64,000 bases of DNA, taken from the NCBI RefSeq assembly GCF_023674425.1, contig NZ_CP098401.1, positions 1,426,001 through 1,490,000 of the forward strand, read 5' to 3'. Numbering within the stretch: position 1 is the first letter of the stretch; each line of letters begins with the position of its first letter. The notes under the pieces were generated by a model that did not search any database, was not told the DNA's origin, and worked only from the letters and a program-made list of their open reading frames with translations. Source of the DNA: Sphingomonas donggukensis. GTDB taxonomy: Bacteria > Pseudomonadota > Alphaproteobacteria > Sphingomonadales > Sphingomonadaceae. Made by a program: the position numbers and the translations under genes. Positions 54,923 to 63,394 of this stretch are shown in pieces.

Positions 54923-54973
54923 TCCACCCTTGCGCTGACCACGCCTGTCATGTGGCCCGCGCGTGCGCGCGGA

Positions 54974-55690
54974 TCAATAGCGGTTGGAGAGGACCTGCTC
55001 GGGCGTGCGGCTCTGGTCCCAGCGTTCGCGGGGCCCCGAGCGTTCGTAGGGGAAGGTGACGACGACGCGGACGTCGCGCTCGCCCGCGGCGGCGAGCGGG
55101 GGTGCGAGCAGGCCGGCGAGCGCGCGGCGGGCATTGTCGCGGGCCTGGGCGAGCCGCTCGGGCTTCTGCGCCTCGGTGGCGGCGGAGGATTGCGCGGCGG
55201 CGGAGACGCGCTGCGACATCTGGTCGAACGCCTTGCGGGTCACGAACAGCCCGCGGGTTTCGCTGAGCGTCCGGCGCGCCTCGTCGACGTTGGCGGCGCC
55301 GATGGTGACGTCGGGGGCGTCGATGACGAGCGTGCGGCTGACGGGATCGTAGCGATAATCGGAGGGGCGCAGGCGCGAGACGTCGATGAAATAATCCACG
55401 GAAAACGGCGCCTTGATGACGTGGTCGGCGGTGAGCATCCCGCCCAATCGGCTGTCGGAGGCGGTCGCCTGGACGCTGCCCGACAGCGCGCCGACCTTCA
55501 GCGCGCTGGCGCGGGAGAACGTCGCGCGCACCACCTGCGTCACCGCCTGGCCGTCGTCGGCGCGGGCGACGACATAGCTGTCGGTGAAGCGATCGTAGAG
55601 CGGCTTGCCGATGAACACCGCCGCGACGAGGATGACGATGGCGAGCACCGCGCCGACGATCTGGCCGGGCTTCACGCGGCGATCGACCAT
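54974..55690 (-). CDS. DUF4230 family membrane-anchored protein
   Basis: 238 residues. One N-terminal membrane helix (IVGAVLAIVILVAAVFIGKPLY) anchors a periplasmic or cytoplasmic domain. FSVDYFIDVSRLRPSDYRYD, TLVIDAPDVTIGAANVDEAR and QARDNARRALAGLL match DUF4230. Function unknown. ATG 55690 overlaps the end of the upstream MBL-hydrolase gene by 19 bp, so the two are probably one transcript. Confidence 0.8.
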   Translation of the reverse strand: MVDRRVKPGQIVGAVLAIVILVAAVFIGKPLYDRFTDSYVVARADDGQAVTQVVRATFSRASALKVGALSGSVQATASDSRLGGMLTADHVIKAPFSVDYFIDVSRLRPSDYRYDPVSRTLVIDAPDVTIGAANVDEARRTLSETRGLFVTRKAFDQMSQRVSAAAQSSAATEAQKPERLAQARDNARRALAGLLAPPLAAAGERDVRVVVTFPYERSGPRERWDQSRTPEQVLSNRY

Positions 55691-56538
55691 GTCGCATCCT
55701 CCTGTCCGGTGACGAGCCCACGCTGTTCGAGGTCGAGCAGATGCGCCAGTACAGATCGCGCGGCGGCGGGGTGCATGCGGGGGTCGAGGCCGGAATACAT
55801 CGCCTGCACCATCGCGGCGATGTCGGTGTCGCCGGAGCGCAGCAGGCGCAGGATCGCGCCCTCGCGGCTCTTGCGGTGGCCCATCATGCCGCGCACCAGC
55901 CGCTGCGGATTGGCGACGGCGGGGCCGTGGCCGGGGTAATAGACGCGGTCCTGCGGGCGATCGAGCAGCCGCTGAAGGCTCGCCATATAGTCGCCCATGT
56001 CGCCGTCGGGGGGCGAAACGATGCTGGTCGACCAGCCCATGACATGGTCGCCACTGAACAGGGCGCCACTTTCCTCCAGCGCGAAACAGAGGTGGTTGGA
56101 GGTGTGGCCGGGCGTCGACACCGCGGTCAGCGTCCAGCCGGTGCCCGACACCCCCTCCCCGTCCGCCAGCACGCGGTCGGCGGCGTAATCATGGTCGAAC
56201 GCTGCGTCGGCGCGGGGGGCGTCGTCGGGGAGCGCGAGCGGGGCGCAGCCGACGATCGGCGCGCTGATGGCCGCCTTCAGCGCGCGGGCGAGCGGGCTGT
56301 GGTCGCGGTGGGTGTGGGTGCACAGGATCGCGACGAGCGGGCGGTCGCCGATGACCGATAGCAGCGCGGCGAGGTGCGCGGCGTCGTCCGCGGGGCCGGG
56401 ATCGATCACGGCGACATCGGTGGTGCCGATGACATAGCTCTGCGTGCCGGTGTCGGTGAAGGGCGACGGGTTGTTCGCGGTCAGCCTGACGACGCCGGGC
56501 TCAAGCGTCTCGGGCCCGCGGAGGGTGGCGGCGGTCAT
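55672..56538 (-). CDS. Metallo-beta-lactamase-fold hydrolase, LACTB2-like
   Basis: 288 residues. The MBL zinc motif is ILCTHTHRDHSPLARAL, with further metal ligands in VSTPGHTSNHLCFAL, LFSGDHVMGWSTSIV and YYPGHGP. The C-terminal helical domain (RKSREGAILRLLRSG; VLAHLLDLEQRGLV) resembles LACTB2-type proteins, which can act on RNA or thioesters. ATG 56538 is chosen; the open frame further up to 56859 lacks coding character. It overlaps DUF4230 by 19 bp downstream. Confidence 0.87.
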   Translation of the reverse strand: MTAATLRGPETLEPGVVRLTANNPSPFTDTGTQSYVIGTTDVAVIDPGPADDAAHLAALLSVIGDRPLVAILCTHTHRDHSPLARALKAAISAPIVGCAPLALPDDAPRADAAFDHDYAADRVLADGEGVSGTGWTLTAVSTPGHTSNHLCFALEESGALFSGDHVMGWSTSIVSPPDGDMGDYMASLQRLLDRPQDRVYYPGHGPAVANPQRLVRGMMGHRKSREGAILRLLRSGDTDIAAMVQAMYSGLDPRMHPAAARSVLAHLLDLEQRGLVTGQEDATWSIAA

Positions 56539-56855
56539 GGGGTTCAGATGGCGATTTGCGCGGAGCGGGGCAAGCGGGGGATGCGCGGGTAGTTGGCGCG
56601 GTGGTTGCGGCACGGAGAAGGACAGTGCTTCGACAGGCTCAGCACGAACGGACGGGGAGGCAGCGTTTGCCACCTTCGCACCCACACGCAGACGGGCGTC
56701 CTCACGCACACCCCTCACCCACGCGCGAAGCGGCGCCGGTGTTGCCACCGACGCCGCCCGCACCTGGCGGTTCGCCCGCATGCCTCCCGACAATCGTCCG
56801 GTCGCCGCACAGGGGAGCGCGGCGCCGAAGCCGGGCGGAACCGCCGAGCGACCCG
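56539..56855. other. Gene-free region with a half copy of a palindromic repeat
   Basis: 317 bases between the MBL hydrolase and the M56 gene. At 56626-56651 there is one arm of the GCTTCGACAGGCTCAGCACGAACGG type of sphingomonad repeat without its partner. The rest is GC-rich, with direct ACGC/CACC runs and no convincing protein frame. Confidence 0.6.
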
Positions 56856-58508
56856 TCAATCCTTGCGGTTCGATTCCATCGATTCCATCTCGCGGATCGC
56901 GCTGTCGATGCCGGACAGGGCGGCGGCGCGCTGGCTGTCGGTCATGTCGCGATTGGCCTCGATGCTGCGGCGGGCGTCGCGCAGCCCCTCCAGAGCGGTG
57001 GTTTCGGCGTGACGGCGGATGACGACGGCGCGCGTGCCGGCCTTGTCGGCCTCACCCATCGACAGCGCCGCCATCTTCTCGATGCGGTTGGTGCAGATGA
57101 TGACGATCTTCTTCGCGCCATCCTCGCGGCGGATGACGTTCTCGCCCTTGCCCTCGCCCTCAGTGCAGGTGCGCGAGCTGATCTCGGGCATGTTCTTCAG
57201 GCGGTCGCGCATTTCGGGGCTCAGGCCCGCGATAGCCTTGTCGTCCCAGGCCATCGGCTTGCCGTCCTTGCTGCGGAACACGAAACGATGCTTCACGCCG
57301 CCCGGCCCCTCGGGCAGCTTGATGTCGAGATCGCCGATCTCGTCGTCGGTCAGCGTGCGGGTCACCCCGTCCTTGTCGTGCATGATGACGCGGACCTTCT
57401 TCACGGGCTTGCCGTCGACATTGGTCACGGTGACCTGACGGTCGATCGAGGTGCCGGGCGCGCCGGGAGCCCGGGGCGCGGGCGGTGCGGGAGGGGGCGG
57501 CGGCAGGTCCTGCGCCAGCGCCGGCAGACGCGGCAGCTCCATCGCCGCGAAATCGACGCCTGTCGCGGTCTCGACGCCGGTGCGGACGCCCTCTGCCGCT
57601 GCGGTGCCGGAGGCGGTAACGCCGAGCCCGGTCAGCAGCAGCGCGCCGAGGGCAGCGGTGCCGGCATACAGGCGGGTACGGGTCGTGCGGTCGTGAACTC
57701 CAAGCATCTTCAACCTCCCTTTGATCTCGTTGATGGTGTGCAGGTGACAGGCGGCAGACACGGCGCCGCCGTGCGCGGACTTGACGATGGCGCGACCGTA
57801 AGCGGCGCGCAGCTCGCGGGCGCGACCGGCCAGGACGAGGGCATCGCACGCCATCTCCTGGTCGGCGCGGAAGGCGCGATAGGCGCGCCAGGCGACCGGA
57901 TTGAACCAGTGGACCGCCAGGATGACGAGCGCGATCCAGTTGGCGATCAGGTCGCCGCGGGCGTGGTGGCCAAGCTCGTGCGCCAGCGCCAGATCCTGTT
58001 CGAGCGGATCGTACCGCTCGGCAAAATCGCGCGGGAAGGCGACGAACTTGCGCCAGACGCCGAACGCCAGCGGCCCGGTGGCGGCATCGGTGGCGATGAC
58101 CCGAACATTGCCCGCCGCGACCGGCGTCACGCTGTCGGCATGGCGGCGGATGCGGGCGCAGAACCGGTGGTGGGCGATGATGTGCCACAGGGCGAAGCCG
58201 GCGGTGCCGATCACCCAGAGCGCCACCACGACGGTGGGCCAGCCGAAACCGTTGGCGGCCTCCGCGGGCAAGGTGGCGACGGGATCGCCGAGGTAGATGG
58301 TGATGTCCTGCGGCGTCGGCAGCACCGGGATCGCGGCACCACGCCAGCTGTCGGGCAGCGGCGGCAGGACCATGCGCAGCGCCGGGATCGCCCAGAGCGC
58401 ATAGCCGATCGCCGGGCCGAAGTGGCGGCGGACAGGGGTGCGGATCGCGAGCACCACCAGCATCAGCAGGCTGGTGGCGATGACCGTTTCGACGGCCCAG
58501 GCGATCAC
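56856..58508 (-). CDS. M56 family (BlaR1-like) membrane metallopeptidase
   Basis: 550 residues. Membrane helices lie at about 8-22, 33-45, 92-112 and 287-303. The zinc site is HELGHH (residues 177-182) with the third ligand Glu218 in ADQEMACDA. In BlaR1/MecR1, this protease cleaves the BlaI repressor after a signal from a penicillin-binding C-terminal domain. Here the periplasmic C-terminal part (about 305-550) has no transpeptidase motifs (no SxxK or KTG pattern). It carries Pro-rich spacing, VTNVDGKPVKKVRVIMHDKD and helical repeats, so the signal is something else. Overlaps blaI by 4 bp. Confidence 0.88.
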   Translation of the reverse strand: MIAWAVETVIATSLLMLVVLAIRTPVRRHFGPAIGYALWAIPALRMVLPPLPDSWRGAAIPVLPTPQDITIYLGDPVATLPAEAANGFGWPTVVVALWVIGTAGFALWHIIAHHRFCARIRRHADSVTPVAAGNVRVIATDAATGPLAFGVWRKFVAFPRDFAERYDPLEQDLALAHELGHHARGDLIANWIALVILAVHWFNPVAWRAYRAFRADQEMACDALVLAGRARELRAAYGRAIVKSAHGGAVSAACHLHTINEIKGRLKMLGVHDRTTRTRLYAGTAALGALLLTGLGVTASGTAAAEGVRTGVETATGVDFAAMELPRLPALAQDLPPPPPAPPAPRAPGAPGTSIDRQVTVTNVDGKPVKKVRVIMHDKDGVTRTLTDDEIGDLDIKLPEGPGGVKHRFVFRSKDGKPMAWDDKAIAGLSPEMRDRLKNMPEISSRTCTEGEGKGENVIRREDGAKKIVIICTNRIEKMAALSMGEADKAGTRAVVIRRHAETTALEGLRDARRSIEANRDMTDSQRAAALSGIDSAIREMESMESNRKD

Positions 58509-58873
58509 GACTTCAGCTCCTGCAGCAGCGCCTCGATCTCGGCGATGTCCTCTGCGGTCAGTTCGTCGCGTTCGGCCATGTGCGCGACCAGCGGGGTCAG
58601 CTTGCCGCCGAACAGCCGGTCCATCAGCCGCCGCGATTCGCCGGCGACATAATCGTCACGCGCGACAAGGGGGCGGTAGAGGTAGCGGCGCCCGTCCTCC
58701 TCATAGCCGACGACGCTTTTGGACAGCAGGCGCCCAAGCAGCGTCTTGACGGTGTTGGCGCTCCAGCCGCGGTCGGGGGCGACGCGTTCGGCCACGTCCT
58801 GCGCGGTGAGCGGGGACGCGTCCCACAGCACCTCCATCACCGCATGCTCGGCATCGCTGATTCGTTCGGCCAC
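58505..58873 (-). CDS. BlaI/MecI/CopY family transcriptional repressor
   Basis: 122-residue winged-helix repressor. ISDAEHAVMEVLWDASPLTA, WSANTVKTLLGRLLSKSVVG and GRRYLYRPLV are the family core, and the C-terminus carries LTAEDIAEIEALLQELK for dimerisation. GTG 58873 follows a strong GGAGG with six bases spacing. Its stop overlaps the M56 protease start (ATGA), the usual repressor/protease pairing. A 37-bp palindrome directly upstream is the likely operator. Confidence 0.9.
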   Translation of the reverse strand: MAERISDAEHAVMEVLWDASPLTAQDVAERVAPDRGWSANTVKTLLGRLLSKSVVGYEEDGRRYLYRPLVARDDYVAGESRRLMDRLFGGKLTPLVAHMAERDELTAEDIAEIEALLQELKS

Positions 58874-58888
58874 GTGGATCCTCCCTAC

Positions 58889-58925
58889 GACTACGCCTGT
58901 AATCGTACTGATTACGTGTGTAGTC
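58889..58925. promoter_or_regulatory. Nested palindromic operator before blaI
   Basis: GACTAC (58889-58894), 4-base gap, GTAATC (58899-58904), 5-base centre, GATTAC (58910-58915), 4-base gap, GTAGTC (58920-58925). Outer and inner blocks are each perfect reverse complements about 58907. TAC/GTA-type dyads of this spacing are typical of BlaI/MecI operators. It ends 15 bases before the blaI start. Confidence 0.75.
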
Positions 58926-59262
58926 AATAGGGGGATTTCCTGATGCTGCGGCGTGGAAATGACTTGAAGTTCGGACCACCCAGCCCCCCGTTCGTGCTTA
59001 GCTTGTCGAAGCACGTGCCGGTACACGTGCTTCGACAAGCTCAGTACGAACGGGCGGGGAGCGTCGGCGATTTTTACAATTGCGGTGCGTGGTTAACCGC
59101 CGGCAACCACCGTCCGGCGCGGAAAAGCGCCGCCGCGCGCGACTGGCACGGCATCTGCATCGCTTGTGACAGCCGAGCGTTCCACGCTTCAGCAGGGCGG
59201 GTCGTCGAACCCCCTATGGTCCCCACCCAAGGCGACCCGCCCGCACCCGGCTCTTCGACAGA
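58926..59262. repeat. Gene-free region with palindromic repeat, copy D
   Basis: 337 bases without a supported gene. An inverted repeat occupies 58987-59054: arms 58987-59017 and 59024-59054 (31 bases, two mismatches) around a 6-base loop. The arm core is CTTGTCGAAGCACGTG, the other sphingomonad variant of copies A to C. The remainder (59055-59262), next to the 3' end of the glycosyltransferase gene, shows no recognisable feature. Confidence 0.75.
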
Positions 59263-60576
59263 TCAGGCCGTCGCCAGCGTCCCGCGATAGGTGCGCGATC
59301 GTGGATCGCGCTTCGGCGGGAACAACAGCGCCGCATCCTCCTCCAGCCGGCGCGCGGTATTCGCCATCGCCGCAGGATAGATGTCGCCGAACAGCGTCTC
59401 GAACGTGCGCCGCCAGCTGTAGTTCGCCTCGACGAGCGCGCGCCCTGCCTGCCCCATATCGCGCGCGCGATCGGGCCAGATCGCGGCGACGTTCGCCGCC
59501 ATCGCCACCATATCGTCGACCGGCGAGAGCAGGCCAGTGCCCTCCGGCACCCGGTCCGGCATGGCACCGCCAGTCACGCCGATGATCGGCAGGCCCGATG
59601 CCTGCGCCTCCAGTACCGAAACCCCGAACGTCTCGTCCGCCATCGCCGAGACGTAGATGTCGCCGGACGCCAGCGCGCGGGCGAGTTCGCCGCGATCCTC
59701 CTCGAAACCGGTAAAGGCTACCGGCAGGTCGGCAGCCTCGGCCTCGAGGCGGGCGCGCAGCTTGCCGTCGCCGACCATGACGAGCGCAGCGCCCAGATCG
59801 CGCGGCAGGCGGCGCATCATCTCGACCAGCCGGTCGGCGCGCTTCTCGTTGTCGATGCGTCCGGCATAGACGAGCAGCGGCCCCTGCCCGCTAAGCCCCA
59901 GCGAGCGGCGATAGTCGGGATCGCGCTTCGACGGGTGGAACAGGTCGGTATCGACGCCGAGCGGGAGCACGCTCGAGCGCGTGATCGTGCGCTTGCGCAG
60001 GGCGGCGCGCGCGTCTTCGCTGAGCGTATAGACCCAGTCGAATTCGCGGTAGGTGACTTCGGCATAGCCCCAGATCAGCGACCGCAGGATGCGCGCGGTC
60101 GTCTCACCGAATTTCTCGCGCCCGACGCGGTAGATGTGGGCGTTGGGGAAATCGGTGCGGTACCCGGCGACCAGTGTCGTTTCCGGAAACGCCTTGCGGT
60201 GGTTGATCGCGGTCCACGGCAGCAGCCAGGGGCAGAGCGATTCGATGACGTCGGGGCGGTATTCGGCCAGCACCTCACGCACCTTTCCGGTGCGCAGGAT
60301 GAAACGGTAATTGGGGCTGCCCCGCACTGGATCGGCGCCGACCTCGACGAAGATGTGGCGACCGTTGACGGTCACGCGGTCTTCGGGGCCGGGCACGATC
60401 TGGAGCAGATGGTGCGGCGTGTGGGTCAGCACATAGTCGCGCTTTTCGCGCAGGTAGGTGCTGATGCCGCCGCCGCCCGAGGGCGAATAGCTCTGCGTCA
60501 GGTCGCACAGCAGCAGTGGGCGGGATGCTCCACGGACGCCGCCCGATACGCCGACGGCCTGGGTATTCTGCAACAC
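59263..60576 (-). CDS. Glycosyltransferase family 4 protein
   Basis: 437 residues from GTG 60576, 35 bases after grxD; the open frame reaches a TTG at 60627 inside grxD. A GT-B fold with N-terminal YSPSGGGGISTYLREKRDYV (the glycine-rich acceptor-side loop). The donor-binding half has LVYAGRIDNEKRADRLVEMM, FTGFEEDRGELARALASGDI and the E-x7-E motif ETFGVSVLEAQASGLPIIG. The acceptor and sugar are unknown; members build glycolipids, exopolysaccharide or similar. No other glycan genes are next to it. Confidence 0.87.
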   Translation of the reverse strand: MLQNTQAVGVSGGVRGASRPLLLCDLTQSYSPSGGGGISTYLREKRDYVLTHTPHHLLQIVPGPEDRVTVNGRHIFVEVGADPVRGSPNYRFILRTGKVREVLAEYRPDVIESLCPWLLPWTAINHRKAFPETTLVAGYRTDFPNAHIYRVGREKFGETTARILRSLIWGYAEVTYREFDWVYTLSEDARAALRKRTITRSSVLPLGVDTDLFHPSKRDPDYRRSLGLSGQGPLLVYAGRIDNEKRADRLVEMMRRLPRDLGAALVMVGDGKLRARLEAEAADLPVAFTGFEEDRGELARALASGDIYVSAMADETFGVSVLEAQASGLPIIGVTGGAMPDRVPEGTGLLSPVDDMVAMAANVAAIWPDRARDMGQAGRALVEANYSWRRTFETLFGDIYPAAMANTARRLEEDAALLFPPKRDPRSRTYRGTLATA

Positions 60577-60600
60577 GTCACTTCGCCTTGAAGGTTTTGC

Positions 60601-60621
60601 ACGCGGAGGGTCACTCCGCGT
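60601..60621 (-). terminator. Stem-loop at the grxD stop
   Basis: ACGCGGAG and CTCCGCGT (60601-60608 and 60614-60621) are perfect complements around a 5-base loop. The loop contains the grxD stop codon. There is no T-run, so it may stabilise the mRNA end or weaken read-through to the glycosyltransferase. Confidence 0.4.
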
Positions 60622-60943
60622 GGGCAATCCCCTTCTCGGACAGAAGTTCCTTGAGCTCGCCGCTCTCGTACATCTCCATCATGATGTCCGATCCACCGAC
60701 GAACTCGCCCTTTACATAGAGTTGCGGGATGGTCGGCCAGTCGCTGAACGCCTTGATCCCCTGGCGGACCTCCTGGTCCTGAAGCACGTCGACGCTGTCG
60801 AACTCGACGCCCAGATGCTGGAGGATCGCGATCGCGCGGCTGGAAAAGCCGCACTGCGGGAACAGCGGGCTGCCCTTCATGAACAGGAGCACGTCGGCCT
60901 TGTTGACGAGGTCGCCGATACGGGCGTGGGTGGGGTCGGTCAT
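60611..60943 (-). CDS. grxD: Monothiol glutaredoxin (Grx4/GrxD type)
   Basis: 110-residue CGFS glutaredoxin. VLLFMKGSPLFPQCGFSSRA has the active-site Cys31. DWPTIPQLYVKGEFVGGSDIMMEMYESGEL is the glutathione-binding region. These proteins hold and transfer [2Fe-2S] clusters, often as heterodimers with BolA. The bolA gene ends 4 bp upstream, a strong sign that they work together here. Confidence 0.95.
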   Translation of the reverse strand: MTDPTHARIGDLVNKADVLLFMKGSPLFPQCGFSSRAIAILQHLGVEFDSVDVLQDQEVRQGIKAFSDWPTIPQLYVKGEFVGGSDIMMEMYESGELKELLSEKGIAHAE

Positions 60944-60947
60944 CGAA

Positions 60948-61184
60948 CTACTCCTGGGGAACCGCGGTGGTGAGCTGGAGCGCGTGGAGCACGCCCCCCA
61001 TCCGCTCGCCGAGCGCGGCGTACACGGCGCGCTGCTGCTGCAGGCGCGACTGGCCGCGGAACGACGCGGACGTCACGCGCGCAGCATAATGATCGCCGTC
61101 GCCGGCAAGATCGGTGATCTCGACCTGCGCATCGGGGATGCCGGCGCGGATCAGCGTTTCGATATCGTCGGCGGCCATCGGCAT
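60948..61184 (-). CDS. BolA family protein
   Basis: 78 residues. IETLIRAGIPDAQVEITDLAGDGDHYAARVTS and FRGQSRLQQQRAVYAALGERMGGVLHALQL are the BolA core, with the His in HALQL as the usual cluster ligand. It starts at ATG 61184, six bases after the zeta-inhibitor stop, and ends 4 bases before grxD. The zeta-bolA-grxD order links iron-sulfur handling with ATP-synthase control in one transcript. Confidence 0.93.
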   Translation of the reverse strand: MPMAADDIETLIRAGIPDAQVEITDLAGDGDHYAARVTSASFRGQSRLQQQRAVYAALGERMGGVLHALQLTTAVPQE

Positions 61185-61189
61185 CGCGG

Positions 61190-61513
61190 CTATTTCGCCT
61201 CCATCAGCTGGCGGCGGGCATCGACGGTCGCTTCCTCAAGCGCGCGGCGCACTTCGCCCTCGTCGATCTCGACCGACGCGGCGGTCAGGTCGCCCAGCAG
61301 CTTGCGGATGACGTCGTCGTCGCCGGCTTCCTCGAAATCGGCCTGGACGACCGCCTTCGAATAGGCGTCGGTCTCCTCGGGCGTCAGGCCCATCTTCTGC
61401 GCGGCCCACTGGCCGACCAGCCGGTTGCGGCGCGCGGTCACGCGGAACGCCATTTCCTCGTCGCGCGCGAACTTGGTCTCGAATGCACGTTCGCGGTCGT
61501 CGAAACTGGTCAT
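61190..61513 (-). CDS. F1-ATPase inhibitor zeta subunit (DUF1476)
   Basis: 107 residues, all helical. MTSFDDRERAFETKFARDEE, RVTARRNRLVGQWAAQKMGL and YSKAVVQADFEEAGDDDVIRK match DUF1476, identified in Paracoccus as the zeta inhibitor that blocks reverse rotation of the F1-ATPase in Alphaproteobacteria. The N-terminal inhibitory helix is intact. First gene of the zeta-bolA-grxD unit. Confidence 0.9.
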   Translation of the reverse strand: MTSFDDRERAFETKFARDEEMAFRVTARRNRLVGQWAAQKMGLTPEETDAYSKAVVQADFEEAGDDDVIRKLLGDLTAASVEIDEGEVRRALEEATVDARRQLMEAK

Positions 61514-61594
61514 CGCATGCCCCTTGCTGTCCTGGCGGATGAGATAGGGCGGGGGCGGGAGTGGCGCAACCTGCGGTGCGGGGGTTCGGAGGAG

Positions 61595-61793
61595 AAGGTG
61601 GTTCAGAGAAGGCGCGAAGGCGCGAAGAATGAAAGGGAATTGTTCGCGCAGAGGCGCGGAGGCGCGGAGATTGCGTTCTTGCCTCGCCGAAGGCGCTCCA
61701 ACGCTGTCGCATTAAAGCGCTACGCGCAGACCTGGCGCTGACGCCTCCGCGTCTCCGCGTGCCCCCTCTTCCCTTCGCGCCTTCCCTGAACCC
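61595..61793. repeat. Inverted array of GC-rich short repeats
   Basis: About 200 bases between the zeta gene and the quinone reductase. The left part has repeated units near GGCGCGAAGGCGCGAAG (about 61600-61620) and GAGGCGCGGAGGCGCGGAGA (about 61650-61670). The right part carries their complements CTCCGCGTCTCCGCG (about 61744-61758) and CTTCGCGCCTTCCCTGAA (about 61773-61790). Together they form a large imperfect palindrome. The downstream gene ends at 61798, so it may act as a terminator-like element. Confidence 0.55.
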
Positions 61794-61797
61794 CCTT

Positions 61798-62802
61798 CTA
61801 CTGCGAAACCTCGACCACCAGCTTCCCGATCGCCCCACGCGCGGCCATCTTGGCGATGGCTTGGCCGCCGTCCGCAAAGGCGAAGGTATCGGTGACGCGG
61901 GGGTTGATCCGGCCTTCGGTCCAGAGCCGGAACAGCGTATCGACGTGGGCGGCGTTTGCCTGCGGATCGCGTGCGGCAAACGCGCCCCAGAACACGCCGC
62001 ACACGTCGCAGCTCTTCAGCAGCGTCAGGTTGAGCGGCAGGCGCGGGATGCCGGCGGGGAAGCCGACGACGAGGTAGCGCCCCTCCCACCCGATCGATCG
62101 CAGCGCCGGTTCGGCATAATCGCCGCCGACCGGGTCGTAGATGACGTCGTAGCCGCCTTTGCCGCCCGCCGCCTTGAACTGGTCGGCCAATGCCTTCGAC
62201 TGGTCCTTGTCGAAAGGCGCGCGGGCATAGACGATGGTTTCGTCCGCCCCGGCATCGCGCGCGGCCTGCGCCTTTTCCTCCGACGACACCGCCGCGACGA
62301 CGCGGGCGCCATACGCCTTGCCGAGCTCGATCGCGGCCAGGCCGACGCCGCCGGCGGCGCCGAGGACGAGGAGAGACTGCCCCGCCCTCAGATGCCCACG
62401 GTCGAGCAAAGCGTGGATGGTGGTGGCGTAGGTCAGCAGCAGCGCCGATCCTTCCGCGAAGCTGCGCCCCTCGGGCAGGCGGTAGAGTTTCGCCGCGTCG
62501 ACCGCGACCTTCTCGACCAGCCCGCCGTGACCGACCATGCCGATGACGCGGTCGCCGACCGCCCAGCCCTCGACCCCCTCGCCGACCGAATCGATCACGC
62601 CCGCGATCTCGCCACCCGGCGCGAACGGGCGCTGCGGCTTGAACTGATATTTGTCCTCGATGATGAGGACGTCGGGATAGTTGATCGCGCACGCCTTCAC
62701 CGCGACCACGACCTGCCCCGCGCCCGCCACCGGATCGGGCAGCTCGGCGAGTTTCAGGGTTTCCGGTCCGCCCGGCGCCTCAGACAGCAATGCTCGCATC
62801 AT
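61798..62802 (-). CDS. NADPH:quinone oxidoreductase-like MDR protein
   Basis: 334 residues of the medium-chain dehydrogenase family without structural zinc cysteines. [40 protein letters not shown] and [20 protein letters not shown] form the N-terminal catalytic domain, and [20 protein letters not shown] is the NADPH-binding Rossmann loop. [20 protein letters not shown] follows. Such enzymes reduce quinones, enones or acyl-CoA. ATG 62802 overlaps leuD by 23 bp (ATG 62799 is an equal alternative), so it is the last gene of a leuD-linked unit. Confidence 0.9.
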   Translation of the reverse strand: MMRALLSEAPGGPETLKLAELPDPVAGAGQVVVAVKACAINYPDVLIIEDKYQFKPQRPFAPGGEIAGVIDSVGEGVEGWAVGDRVIGMVGHGGLVEKVAVDAAKLYRLPEGRSFAEGSALLLTYATTIHALLDRGHLRAGQSLLVLGAAGGVGLAAIELGKAYGARVVAAVSSEEKAQAARDAGADETIVYARAPFDKDQSKALADQFKAAGGKGGYDVIYDPVGGDYAEPALRSIGWEGRYLVVGFPAGIPRLPLNLTLLKSCDVCGVFWGAFAARDPQANAAHVDTLFRLWTEGRINPRVTDTFAFADGGQAIAKMAARGAIGKLVVEVSQ

Positions 62803-63394
62803 GGCCTCTCCCGCTGATCCACGGGCGATGCTGTCGATCCGCGGATTCGAATTTCGAAATCGCGGTATCCCTTGCCAGCGTCAGGCCGATCTCGTCCAGC
62901 CCCTGCATCAGGCAGTCGCGGCGGAACGCATCCATCTCGAAGGCGAAGCGGTCCTGGTAGCTGGTGGTGACGGTCATCGTCTCCAGGTCGACGGTGACCT
63001 CTCCGTCCTGCGCGGCCTCCATCAGCCGGTCGATCGCCGCCTGGGGCAGGACGACGGCGACGATGCCGTTCTTGAACGCGTTGCCCGAGAAGATGTCCGA
63101 GAAGCTGGGCGCGATCACCGCGCGCAGGCCCATGTCGCCCAAGGCCCAGGCGGCATGTTCGCGGCTGGAGCCGCAGCCGAAGTTCTCGCCCGCGATCAGG
63201 ATCGGCGCGCCGGCGTAGCGCGGATCGTCGAAGATGTTGCCGGGCGCGCTGCGCACCGTTTCGAATGCGCCCTTCCCCAGCCCCTCGCGCGTCGTCGTCT
63301 TCAGCCAGTGCGCGGGGATGATGACGTCGGTGTCGATGTTCTCCGCACCCCACGGATAGGCGCGGCCCGAGACGCGGGTGACCGGCTGGTTCAT
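62780..63394 (-). CDS. leuD: 3-isopropylmalate dehydratase small subunit
   Basis: 204 residues. With LeuC it isomerises 2- to 3-isopropylmalate in leucine synthesis. [36 protein letters not shown] and [20 protein letters not shown] are the aconitase swivel-domain signatures. The C-terminus is extended with a charged tail ([12 protein letters not shown]). ATG 63394 overlaps the upstream hydrolase stop (ATGA). leuC is not visible; it may lie beyond 64000, before the hydrolase. Confidence 0.95.
   Translation of the reverse strand: MNQPVTRVSGRAYPWGAENIDTDVIIPAHWLKTTTREGLGKGAFETVRSAPGNIFDDPRYAGAPILIAGENFGCGSSREHAAWALGDMGLRAVIAPSFSDIFSGNAFKNGIVAVVLPQAAIDRLMEAAQDGEVTVDLETMTVTTSYQDRFAFEMDAFRRDCLMQGLDEIGLTLARDTAISKFESADRQHRPWISGRGHDASIAV

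Noticed and set aside
56556-58652. 698-codon plus-strand frame opposite the M56 protease
   Set aside because: Low-complexity antisense product; the minus strand encodes a complete protease coupled to its repressor.
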